Assembly: GCA_001899585.1 (NCBI GenBank)
Contig: MKWE01000027.1
Location: 62,001-126,000, forward strand
DNA: 64,000 nt
Direction of reading: 5' to 3'
Origin: Rhodospirillales bacterium 70-18
Lineage (GTDB): Bacteria > Pseudomonadota > Alphaproteobacteria > Acetobacterales > Acetobacteraceae
Made by a program: the position numbers and the translations under genes. Below the pieces are notes generated by a model that was not told where the DNA came from, did no database searches, and saw nothing but the letters and a program-made list of their open reading frames with translations. Below, in pieces: positions 55,927 to 63,334 of the stretch (position 1 is its first letter; the number at the start of each line of letters is the position of its first letter).

Positions 55927-58631
55927 CGGGCCAGCGCCGCCAGCACCCGGTCGGGCGTGGCCGGCACGCGGGTGAGGCGCGCCCCGATGGCATCGGCGAT
56001 CGCGTTCAGGATGGCCGGCGCGGTCGCCACCAGCGCCGGCTCGCCCACCCCCTTCGCGCCATACGGGCCGAGCGGGTCGGGACGTTCGACCAGGATGGTC
56101 TCGATCTCGGGCACGTCGCCGATGGTGGGGATCAGGTAGTCGTGCAGGTTGTCGGTGCGGCCGGGCAGGTATTCCTCCATCAGCGCCAGGCCGAGGCCCT
56201 GGGCGATGCCGCCATGGATCTGCCCCTCCACCAGCGTCGGGTTCACCGCGCGGCCGACATCGTGGGCGGCGACGATGCGCAGCACGCGCACGGTGCCGAG
56301 GGCGGTGTCCACCTCCACCAGCGCCGCCTGGGCGGCGAAGGCGTAGCAGGCATAGGGGATGCCCTGGCCGTGGGCGTCCAGCGCGGTGGTCGGCGGGTCG
56401 AACCGGCCCTCGCCGCGCAGCACCAGGCCCTCGGCGTCCGGCGCCATGGCGGCGGGGTCCAGGATGGTGGCGGCGTCGCCGGATACAACCGAAATGCGAC
56501 CATCATGCAGCATAATCATCGCCTCCGGCCCGGCATTGGCGCGGCGCAAAATCTCCGCCCGCAACGCCGCCCCGGCCAGCCTGGCGGCGTTGCCGGAGAC
56601 GAAACTCTGCCGTGATGCGCTGGTTTTGCCCGCATCCCGGGTGGTTTTGGTGTCTCCAGAGACCAGATTCAGCGCCTCCGGAGGCACTCCCAGCGCCTCC
56701 GCGGCGATCTGCACCATGATGGTGTTGGACCCCTGGCCGATATCCACCGCTCCGGAAAACAGCGTGCAACGGCCATCCGCGCCGATGCCGATCACCATTT
56801 CGGAGGGGTTGGACATCGAGGTGTTGCCGATGCCGTACCACATGCAGGCAAGCCCCGCGCCGCGCCGCAGAACGCCGGCCTGGCGATTGAAATCGCTGGC
56901 TTCCTGGCGCAGCGCCTGCCAGCGCGGGCGGATCGCGTCCAGGCATTCCGGCAGCGCCGCCCCGGCGCCCAGCATTTGCCCTGTGGCGGTGGTGGAACCC
57001 TCGCCCAAGGCATTGATCCGCCTTATGTCCCAGGGGTCGAGCCCGAGCTGTGCCGCCAGCATGTCCATCAGCGCCTCGCCGGCGATCGCCGCCTGCGGCA
57101 CGCCGAAACCGCGGAAGGCGCCGGCGGGCGGGCCGTTGGTGTGCAGGGCGGCGGTGGTGCAGCGGACATGGGGCACCGCATACGGCCCCATGGCGTGCAC
57201 CGGCACCCGGTTGGCGACCGTCGGCCCCCAGCTCGCATAGGCACCGGTGTCGAAATCCCCGTGGAATGTGAAGGCGGTAAGCCTGCCGCCCGCATCGGCC
57301 GCCGCCGCCGCGGCGATGCGGGCGGGGTGGCGCTTGGTGCTGGCGGCCATGCTCTCGCCGCGGCCATAGACCATGCGCACCGGCCGCAGGGTGAGCCAGG
57401 CGGCGACGCAGGCGAGCGGCTGGATCGACAGGTCCAGCTTGCCGCCGAAACCGCCGCCCACCGCGGTCGGGATCACCCGCACGCGCTCCGGCGGAATGCC
57501 CAGGATCAGCGCGATCTCGTCGCGGTCCATGTAGGGGGTCTGGGTGCAGGCAACCACCTCCATGCCGTCGCCGACGCGGCGGGCGTAGCCGGCTTCCGGT
57601 TCGATATAGGCGTGCTCGACGAAGCCGGTCGCGGTCGCGATGTCCGCCCGCGCGGCGGCGGCGGCAAAGCCGGTGGCGGGGTCGCCGCGCGCCACCAGGC
57701 CGCGGCACAGCACGTTGCCCGGCGCGTGGGCGTGCAGGTCCGGCCCGCCGGCGGCGAAGGTGACCTCCGGCAGCGGCTCCCAGGCGACCGGGACGTCGCC
57801 CTCGGGGATGCCGGCCAGGGTGGCGGCGTCGCCGAGCAGGGCGCAGACCGGTTCGCCGCGATGGCGCACCAGGCCGTCGGCCAGCACCGGCTGGTCCTTG
57901 CCGGTGGGGTAGATGCCGAACACCCGCGCGCCGGGCAGGTCGGCGGCGGTCAGCACGCGCAGCAGGCCGGGATGGGCGGCCAGCAGCGGGGCGAAGTCGC
58001 CCAGGGTGAAGCGGGCATGGGCGTGCGGGCTGCGGATGGCGCGGATGGTCAGGAACGCCTCGTCCGGCAGCGCGTCGGCGCCGAAGCGCTCGGCGCCGGT
58101 CAGCTTGGCCGGGCCGTCCACCTTGGGCAGGCGGGCGCCCATCGCGCCCGCCACCGGGGGGCTGGGGCCGGCCACGTCCAGCACCGCGTCGATGATCTTG
58201 CGGTAGCCGGTGCAGCGGCACAGCACGCCGCCCAGCGCGTCCTGCACCTGTGCTTCCGTGGGGGTGGGCAGGCGGGCCAGCAGGTCGGTGGCGGCCATCA
58301 GCATGCCCGGTGTGCAGATGCCGCACTGGGCGGCGCCGTGACGCAGGAAGGCGGCCTGCAAGGCGTTCAGCGCACCGCCCTCGGCCAGCCCCTCCACCGT
58401 GCGGATGTCGCACCCCTCGGCGCGGGCGGCGGGGACCAGGCAGGCGCAGACCTGCCGGCCGTCCAGCAACACCGTGCAGGCGCCGCAATCGCCGGCGTTG
58501 CAGCCGATCTTGGTGCCGGTGAGGCCCAGCACGTCGCGCAGCAGGTCGGAGAGGCGCATCGCCGGGTCGGCCTGCGCCTGCACCGGGCGGCCGTTCAGGC
58601 GCAGGCGCAGGGTCATGTCCGGCGCCCTCAT
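55923..58631 (-). CDS. Xanthine-dehydrogenase-family hydroxylase, fused [2Fe-2S] and molybdopterin subunits
   Basis: 902-residue protein. Residues 1-160 are the [2Fe-2S] subunit: plant-type set GCNAGDCGACTVLL near 43-56 and second set CGICTPGM and CRCTGY near 103 and 140. Residues about 165-902 are the molybdopterin subunit with VGGGFGGKLD near 392, AGAFRGFGVPQA near 510, and the catalytic Glu near the C-terminus in AKGVGEPAL. This architecture fits enzymes that hydroxylate N-heteroaromatics, such as nicotinate at C6; nicotinate is inferred from the neighbours. The ATG at 58631 overlaps the stop of the FAD-subunit gene (ATGA), and the next gene overlaps likewise. Confidence 0.87.
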   Translation of the reverse strand: MRAPDMTLRLRLNGRPVQAQADPAMRLSDLLRDVLGLTGTKIGCNAGDCGACTVLLDGRQVCACLVPAARAEGCDIRTVEGLAEGGALNALQAAFLRHGAAQCGICTPGMLMAATDLLARLPTPTEAQVQDALGGVLCRCTGYRKIIDAVLDVAGPSPPVAGAMGARLPKVDGPAKLTGAERFGADALPDEAFLTIRAIRSPHAHARFTLGDFAPLLAAHPGLLRVLTAADLPGARVFGIYPTGKDQPVLADGLVRHRGEPVCALLGDAATLAGIPEGDVPVAWEPLPEVTFAAGGPDLHAHAPGNVLCRGLVARGDPATGFAAAAARADIATATGFVEHAYIEPEAGYARRVGDGMEVVACTQTPYMDRDEIALILGIPPERVRVIPTAVGGGFGGKLDLSIQPLACVAAWLTLRPVRMVYGRGESMAASTKRHPARIAAAAAADAGGRLTAFTFHGDFDTGAYASWGPTVANRVPVHAMGPYAVPHVRCTTAALHTNGPPAGAFRGFGVPQAAIAGEALMDMLAAQLGLDPWDIRRINALGEGSTTATGQMLGAGAALPECLDAIRPRWQALRQEASDFNRQAGVLRRGAGLACMWYGIGNTSMSNPSEMVIGIGADGRCTLFSGAVDIGQGSNTIMVQIAAEALGVPPEALNLVSGDTKTTRDAGKTSASRQSFVSGNAARLAGAALRAEILRRANAGPEAMIMLHDGRISVVSGDAATILDPAAMAPDAEGLVLRGEGRFDPPTTALDAHGQGIPYACYAFAAQAALVEVDTALGTVRVLRIVAAHDVGRAVNPTLVEGQIHGGIAQGLGLALMEEYLPGRTDNLHDYLIPTIGDVPEIETILVERPDPLGPYGAKGVGEPALVATAPAILNAIADAIGARLTRVPATPDRVLAALAR

Positions 58632-59473
58632 CCCGCCGCCCGGCCCGGCTGGGCGAGGGCCGCCACCGCGCGGCGGGCCAGTTCCAGCGCCGCCGCCCGG
58701 CGATAGGCGGCCGGGGCGCGGATGTCGTCGATCGGCGCCAGCGCGGCGAGGTGCTCCGGGCGCACCAGCGCCGGGTCCGGCCTATGGCCGCGCAGCGCCG
58801 CCTCCAGCGCCGGCAGCCGGGTGGCCACCGGGCCGCAGGCGCCGACGGCGATGCGCGCGGCGGCGATGGCGCCGTCCGGCGCGCATTCGATGGCGGCGGC
58901 GACCATGGCGATGGAGATCACCAGGTAGCGGCGCGCGCCGAGCTTGAGGAAGGCCGATCGCACCGGCCGGTCATGGCGCGGCACCTTCAGGCCCAGCACC
59001 AGCTCGTCCGGCCGGCGGGCGGTGCGGCGGGGGGCGAGCAGGAAATCCGCCACGCCCACCTCGCGCGCGCCCCCCCGGCTGGCCAGGCGCACCACGGCGT
59101 CCAGCGCCAGCAGGCAGGGCACGCCATCGGCCGCCGGGCTGGCGTTGCACAGGTTGCCGACGATGGTGCCGGCGTTCTGCACCTGCGCGCCGCCGACCTG
59201 CCGCGCCGCCTGCCGCAGCGCGTCGAACGCGCCCGGCAGGTCGGCGGCGATCAGGTCCGACCAGGTGGCCTGGCAGGGCAGCCACCAATGGTCGCCATGC
59301 GCCGCGATGGCGCGCAGGCCGGGCAGGGCGGAGATGTCGAGGATGTCCTCCTCCGGGGCGTCGGCGGCGCGGGCGGGGTAGTGGTCGGTGCCGCCGGCCA
59401 GCACGGCGCGCGGGCCGGCCGACAGCGCGGCCAGCGCGGCATCCAGGGTGTTCGGACGCAGGTAGCTGCCCAT
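58628..59473 (-). CDS. FAD-binding subunit of the xanthine-dehydrogenase-family hydroxylase
   Basis: 281-residue CoxM/XdhA-type FAD subunit that moves electrons from the Fe-S clusters to an acceptor. Typical blocks are YLRPNTLDAALAAL near 4, VLAGGTDHYPA near 24 (first FAD loop; a usual Gly/Asn-rich TD motif) and QVQNAGTIVGNLCNASPAAD near 96 (second FAD loop). The C-terminal CO-dehydrogenase flavoprotein domain follows. It is the first gene of the catabolic operon. Upstream lie a TTGACA box and an operator-like dyad. AGGA precedes the ATG by about nine bases. Confidence 0.9.
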   Translation of the reverse strand: MGSYLRPNTLDAALAALSAGPRAVLAGGTDHYPARAADAPEEDILDISALPGLRAIAAHGDHWWLPCQATWSDLIAADLPGAFDALRQAARQVGGAQVQNAGTIVGNLCNASPAADGVPCLLALDAVVRLASRGGAREVGVADFLLAPRRTARRPDELVLGLKVPRHDRPVRSAFLKLGARRYLVISIAMVAAAIECAPDGAIAAARIAVGACGPVATRLPALEAALRGHRPDPALVRPEHLAALAPIDDIRAPAAYRRAAALELARRAVAALAQPGRAAG

Positions 59474-59501
59474 GCCGGCGATCCTGTGCGGGAGGAAGCC
59501 A

Positions 59502-59523
59502 GATCGTTCGTGTGCCTACGATC
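59502..59523. promoter_or_regulatory. Putative MarR operator, copy 2, within a longer dyad
   Basis: TCGTGTGCCTACGA at 59508-59521 matches the site at 39377-39390 in 13 of 14 bases. It is inside a larger inverted repeat with arms GATCGT (59502-59507) and ACGATC (59518-59523). It lies 19 to 40 bases downstream of the TTGACA box on the minus strand, covering the expected -10/start region of the catabolic operon. Confidence 0.65.
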
Positions 59524-59541
59524 ATCCGCGACCGGACGGGG

Positions 59542-59547
59542 TGTCAA
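59542..59547 (-). promoter_or_regulatory. -35 box (TTGACA) of the catabolic operon
   Basis: A perfect TTGACA on the minus strand, 69 bases before the FAD-subunit ATG. The matching -10 region (TGATCG at a 17-base spacing) is poor. It overlaps the operator-like dyad. Confidence 0.45.
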
Positions 59548-59602
59548 CAGAAACCGGCCCGGATGGAAGATAAGGCTCCGCGCCCCCCCTCCTCGCGCCG
59601 CG

Positions 59603-60874
59603 TCAGGCGGCGAGGTCCAGCAGGGTGCGGGCCAGGACGCGGGTGCCGGCTTCGAGGTGCTCCGGGGTCGCGTATTCGGCCGGGTTGTGGCTGATGCCGT
59701 GGCGGCAGGGCACGAAGATCATGCCGGTGGGGCAGACCGGCACCAGGAACTGGGCGTCGTGGAAGGCGCCGGAGGCCAGCCGCATATGGCCCTGGCCGTC
59801 GGCCGCCGCCGCGCGTTCCACCGCCGCCACCACCCGCGCGTCGAACACGGCCGGCAGGGCGTGGAAGGTCTCCTGGACCGTCGCGTCGCAGGTGCGCAGG
59901 GCGGCGCGGATGGTGGGCGCGATGGCGTCGCCGATGGCGAGCAGCACCGCGCGGTCGGGGTGGCGCAGGTCGATGCTGAAGCTGGCCTGGCCGGCCACGG
60001 TGTTGGAGGTGTTGGGCGCCACCGTCACGCGGCCGACGGTGAAGCGCAGCACGTCGTCCGGGTCGGCGGTCAGCGCGTTCAACGCGGTGATGGCGCGCAG
60101 CATGTCCTGCACGGCGTCGCGGCGCAGCGCCAGGGGGGCGGTGCCGGCATGGGCGGTGTCGCCGGTGATGGTGACGCTGAACCAGCGGCTGCCCTGGATG
60201 CCGGTGACCACGCCGATCGGCCGGCCGGCGGCCTCCAGCAGCGGCCCCTGCTCGATATGCGCCTCCACATAGGCGTGTGGCGGGCTGCCCATGGGGCCAC
60301 CAATGGGGCCAAGCGGGCGGCGGGGGAGGGTGGCCTCGGCGCGCAGATGTTCGGCCAGCGCGTCGGCGAAGCGTATGCCCTCGGCGTCGCGCACCTCGCT
60401 CCAGGTGGTGAGCGGCGAATGGCCGGACCAGGCCATGCTGCCCATGCAGCCGGGGGCGAAGCGGCCGCCTTCCTCGTTGGTCCAGGCCACCACCTCGATC
60501 GGCCGGTGGGTGACGATGCCGGCGTCGTGCAGGGCGGCCAGCGCCTCCAGCCCGGCGACGACGCCGTAGATGCCGTCGAACCGGCCGCCGTTGGGCTGGC
60601 TGTCCATGTGGCTGCCGGTCAACACGGGGGCGGCGGCCTCGTCCTGGCCGGGGCGGCGCAGCCAGAGGTTGGCGGCCTCGTCCACGCTCACGCTGACGCC
60701 CGCCTCGGTGGCCCAGCCGGCCAGCAGGCGGCGGGCCTGGCGGTCCAGGTCGGTGAGGCAGGCGCGGTTAACGCCGTCGCCCGGGATGGCGCCGAGCTCG
60801 GCCAGCCGCATCAGTCGCCGCCATTGCCGCGCGCCGGAGACCGCGCCGGCCGCCTTGTCCGCCATTTCGCCCAT
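59603..60874 (-). CDS. M20-family Zn amidohydrolase (N-carbamoyl-amino acid/allantoate type)
   Basis: 423-residue metallo-amidohydrolase of the allantoate amidohydrolase/N-carbamoyl-L-amino-acid hydrolase/beta-ureidopropionase group. Metal-site blocks are TGSHMDSQPNGGRFDGIYGV near 90, TNEEGGRF near 137, HIEQGP near 205 and HGISHNPAEY near 390. The dimerisation-domain block ITGDTAHAGTAPLALRRDA is also typical. The exact substrate cannot be fixed; it removes a carbamoyl or ureido group in known cases. The ATG at 60874 follows GGGAGGGG. It is divergent from a TRAP binding-protein gene, which may import its substrate, and lies upstream of the hydroxylase operon. Confidence 0.9.
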   Translation of the reverse strand: MGEMADKAAGAVSGARQWRRLMRLAELGAIPGDGVNRACLTDLDRQARRLLAGWATEAGVSVSVDEAANLWLRRPGQDEAAAPVLTGSHMDSQPNGGRFDGIYGVVAGLEALAALHDAGIVTHRPIEVVAWTNEEGGRFAPGCMGSMAWSGHSPLTTWSEVRDAEGIRFADALAEHLRAEATLPRRPLGPIGGPMGSPPHAYVEAHIEQGPLLEAAGRPIGVVTGIQGSRWFSVTITGDTAHAGTAPLALRRDAVQDMLRAITALNALTADPDDVLRFTVGRVTVAPNTSNTVAGQASFSIDLRHPDRAVLLAIGDAIAPTIRAALRTCDATVQETFHALPAVFDARVVAAVERAAAADGQGHMRLASGAFHDAQFLVPVCPTGMIFVPCRHGISHNPAEYATPEHLEAGTRVLARTLLDLAA

Positions 60875-60984
60875 CGTTGCCCCTCCCATTCGTTCTAGGC
60901 GGCAGCTTGGAGGATCGGGGAGAATCCTGCTAGACGCGCGGGTGACGCCGGCCACCCGGCGAGACTGTAACAGGAGGAAAACGA

Positions 60985-62010
60985 ATGCCGAATGCAATCA
61001 AACGCCGCAGCTTCGCGCTCGGCGCCGCCGCGGTGGCCTCGCTCGGCCTGAGCTCGCGCGTTGTGCGCGCCGCCGCCCCGATCAAGCTGCGCTGCTCGCT
61101 GGACACCGCGCCGACGCATATGCGCAACGTGTCGGTCGTGGACTTCATGCACAAGCTGGAAGTGGCCTCGGGCGGGCGGATCACCACCGAGGTGTTCCAT
61201 GCCGGCTCGCTGTTCAAGGACGCCAACGTCGCCAAGGCGCTGGTGCAGGGCCAGGTGGAGATGGCCTGCCCCGGCACCTGGGTGCTGACCGGCTTCGTGC
61301 CCGATTGCGACTTCGCCAGCCTGCCGATGATGTACGGGCTGGACCTGCCGACCGTCCGCAAGGTGGTGGACGGCAAGACCGGCGCCATGATCAACGACCA
61401 GTTGCTGAAGCGGCTGCACCTGAAGGTGATGGGTCCGTGGCTGGAACTGGGCGCGCAGCACTGGTTCTCGGCGACCAAGCCGCTGAAGGGCTTCGCCGAC
61501 CTGAAGGGCATGAAGATCCGCAACGCCGGCGGCGCCGCGCTGGCCTGGCGCACCCGCTTCTTCGACGCGATCCCCAACACCACCGCCTGGCCGGATGTGC
61601 CGCTGGCGCTGTCGCAGGGCACGTTCGACGGGCTGATCACCACCAATGAGAGCTGCTTCAGCGCCAAGCTGTGGGAAGCCGGGGTGAAGTCCACCTTCCA
61701 GGACCATCAGAACATCAACGAGTATGTGCCGATGGTCAGCGAGCGCTTCTACACCTCGCTGCCGGCCGACCTGCAGAAGCTGCTGACCGAGACGTGGGCG
61801 GCCAATATCGGCCAGTACCGCGACAACATGGGCAAGGCGCAGGAGCATGCGCTGGGCGAGCTGAAGACGCACAACGTGGCGGTGACGATGGCGGCGGCCG
61901 ACGAGATCGCCACGCTGCGCAAGAAGATGATCGCCGACCAGCCGAAGTTGGTGAAGGACCTGAAGATGACGGCCGAACTGCCGAAGGTGATGGCCGGCGA
62001 TATCGGCTGA
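60985..62010 (+). CDS. TRAP transporter substrate-binding protein (DctP family)
   Basis: 341-residue periplasmic binding protein with a twin-arginine-type signal (RRSFALGAAAVASLGL). Family blocks are FMHKLEVASGGRITTEVFHAGSLF near 53, DLKGMKIRNAGG near 173 with the ligand-carboxylate Arg, and GTFDGLITTNES near 212. A strong site AGGAGG precedes the ATG. TRAP systems need DctQ and DctM membrane subunits; none is nearby, since the next gene is convergent. It must pair with membrane subunits encoded elsewhere. Confidence 0.92.
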   Translation: MPNAIKRRSFALGAAAVASLGLSSRVVRAAAPIKLRCSLDTAPTHMRNVSVVDFMHKLEVASGGRITTEVFHAGSLFKDANVAKALVQGQVEMACPGTWVLTGFVPDCDFASLPMMYGLDLPTVRKVVDGKTGAMINDQLLKRLHLKVMGPWLELGAQHWFSATKPLKGFADLKGMKIRNAGGAALAWRTRFFDAIPNTTAWPDVPLALSQGTFDGLITTNESCFSAKLWEAGVKSTFQDHQNINEYVPMVSERFYTSLPADLQKLLTETWAANIGQYRDNMGKAQEHALGELKTHNVAVTMAAADEIATLRKKMIADQPKLVKDLKMTAELPKVMAGDIG

Positions 62011-62016
62011 GCCGGG

Positions 62017-62051
62017 CGCCGCGCGGACGGGCAACCCCCGCCCGCGCGGCG
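62017..62051. terminator. Hairpin between the TRAP binding-protein and DUF1501 genes
   Basis: CGCCGCGCG (62017-62025) pairs with CGCGCGGCG (62043-62051) between convergent genes, and inner bases may pair further. No T-run. Confidence 0.45.
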
Positions 62052-62057
62052 GGTGGC

Positions 62058-63332
62058 TCAGGCGTGCAGCAGATGGGGCAGGGGCGTGGCGGCGGCGCTG
62101 TCGGGGAAGACCCGGGCCAGCGCCGCGGCGCCCATGCCCAGATGGGCCGCGAGCACGCCCTTGGCCAGCGCCCGCAGGTCGGTGGTGGGGGCGAGGTCGC
62201 GGTTCTCGAACAGCCGGTCCGGCGCCAAGCCGGGCCAGTCCGCCCGCACCCGGCCGCCGGCGACCGCGCCGCCCAGCAGGAAGGCGACGGTGCCGGTGCC
62301 ATGGTCGGTGCCGTTGGTGCCGTTGATCCGCACGGTGCGGCCGAATTCCGTCATCACCAGCATCGCGGTCTGAGCCCAGGCGTCGCCCAGCCCGGCCTTC
62401 AGGGCCATCAGCCCCTCGTCCAGTTCGCGCATCGGATAGGCGAGGCGGTTGGCCTGGGCGGCATGGGTGTCCCAGCCGCCGACCTCCAGCGCCGCCAGCC
62501 GCGGGCCGTCGGCGGCGGCCAGCAGCCGCCCGGCGGCGTTGGCCAGAGTGGTGAAGCCGAAGCCGCGCGGCGGCGGGCCACCGGCCAGGGCGGCGTCGCT
62601 GAAGCCGCGCTCGCGCAGGCCCTCGGTGATCGCCGGGCCGAGCAGCGGGTCGGCGTGGCTCATGTCGGCGATGGAGCGGTACAGGCTGGCGTCGGGGTGC
62701 ATCGCCATGTCGGGCAGCCAGGAGCCGACCCGGGTGGGGCCGCGCAGCAGCAGCGGCAGGCCGGGGCTGAAGGCCACCGCCGCGCCCATCGCCGGTGCCG
62801 GGCGCCCGCCGCCGGCCTGCAGCAGCCCGGCGGCGCGGTTCAGCCAGCCGCTGTCCAGCCGGTGGTCGGCACCGGATTCCATGCAGTCCTGGGCTTCGAA
62901 ATGGCTGCGCATGCGCCAGTTGCCGGCGACCGCGTGCACCATCAGCAGCTGGTTCTGCCGGTACAGCCCGTGCAGGCCGGCCAGCGCCGGGTGCAGGCCG
63001 TAGAAGCCGCCGAGGTCCAGCAGCGCGCCCGTGGCGCCGCCCGGCTGGGGTGGCAGCAGGGCGCCGCGCAGCCCGGCCAGATGCGGGTCGCCATAGGGCA
63101 CCACGGCGGACATGCCGTCCAGCGCGCCGCGCAGCAGCACCACCACGAGGCGGCGCTCGGTGGGGGCGGCGGCCAGCGCCAGGGAGGCGCGGCCGAGCGT
63201 GACCGCGCCGACCAGCCCGAGCAGGGCGGCGCGGCGGGTGATCCGCAGGGAGCGGTGCGGCAGGGCCGCGCTGTCCTGCGGACAGGGTTCGTTCTGGCAG
63301 GGGGGATCGTTCTGGTAGGGATGGTCGGGCAT
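62058..63332 (-). CDS. DUF1501-family exported protein
   Basis: 424-residue protein with a twin-arginine signal (RITRRAALLGLVGAVTLG). DUF1501 blocks are VVVLLRGALDGMSAVVPYGD near 65, MVHAVAGNWRMRSHFEAQD near 130, DTHAAQ near 290 and VMTEFGRTVRINGTNGTDHGTG near 330, resembling the alkaline phosphatase/sulfatase fold. The enzymatic role is unknown. It is paired with a DUF1800 gene two bases upstream, the normal arrangement of these families, which suggests a joint extracellular function. Confidence 0.9.
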   Translation of the reverse strand: MPDHPYQNDPPCQNEPCPQDSAALPHRSLRITRRAALLGLVGAVTLGRASLALAAAPTERRLVVVLLRGALDGMSAVVPYGDPHLAGLRGALLPPQPGGATGALLDLGGFYGLHPALAGLHGLYRQNQLLMVHAVAGNWRMRSHFEAQDCMESGADHRLDSGWLNRAAGLLQAGGGRPAPAMGAAVAFSPGLPLLLRGPTRVGSWLPDMAMHPDASLYRSIADMSHADPLLGPAITEGLRERGFSDAALAGGPPPRGFGFTTLANAAGRLLAAADGPRLAALEVGGWDTHAAQANRLAYPMRELDEGLMALKAGLGDAWAQTAMLVMTEFGRTVRINGTNGTDHGTGTVAFLLGGAVAGGRVRADWPGLAPDRLFENRDLAPTTDLRALAKGVLAAHLGMGAAALARVFPDSAAATPLPHLLHA

Positions 63333-63334
63333 CG

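Noticed and set aside
39440-59473. Classical aerobic NicABCDEF pathway
   Set aside because: No 6-hydroxynicotinate monooxygenase, dihydroxypyridine dioxygenase or maleamate amidase is visible; the enzymes present fit a reductive route.
60911-60928. AGGAT-N8-ATCCT as an operator between the TRAP and M20 genes
   Set aside because: Arms of five bases are too short to claim without a second copy; noted only as context.
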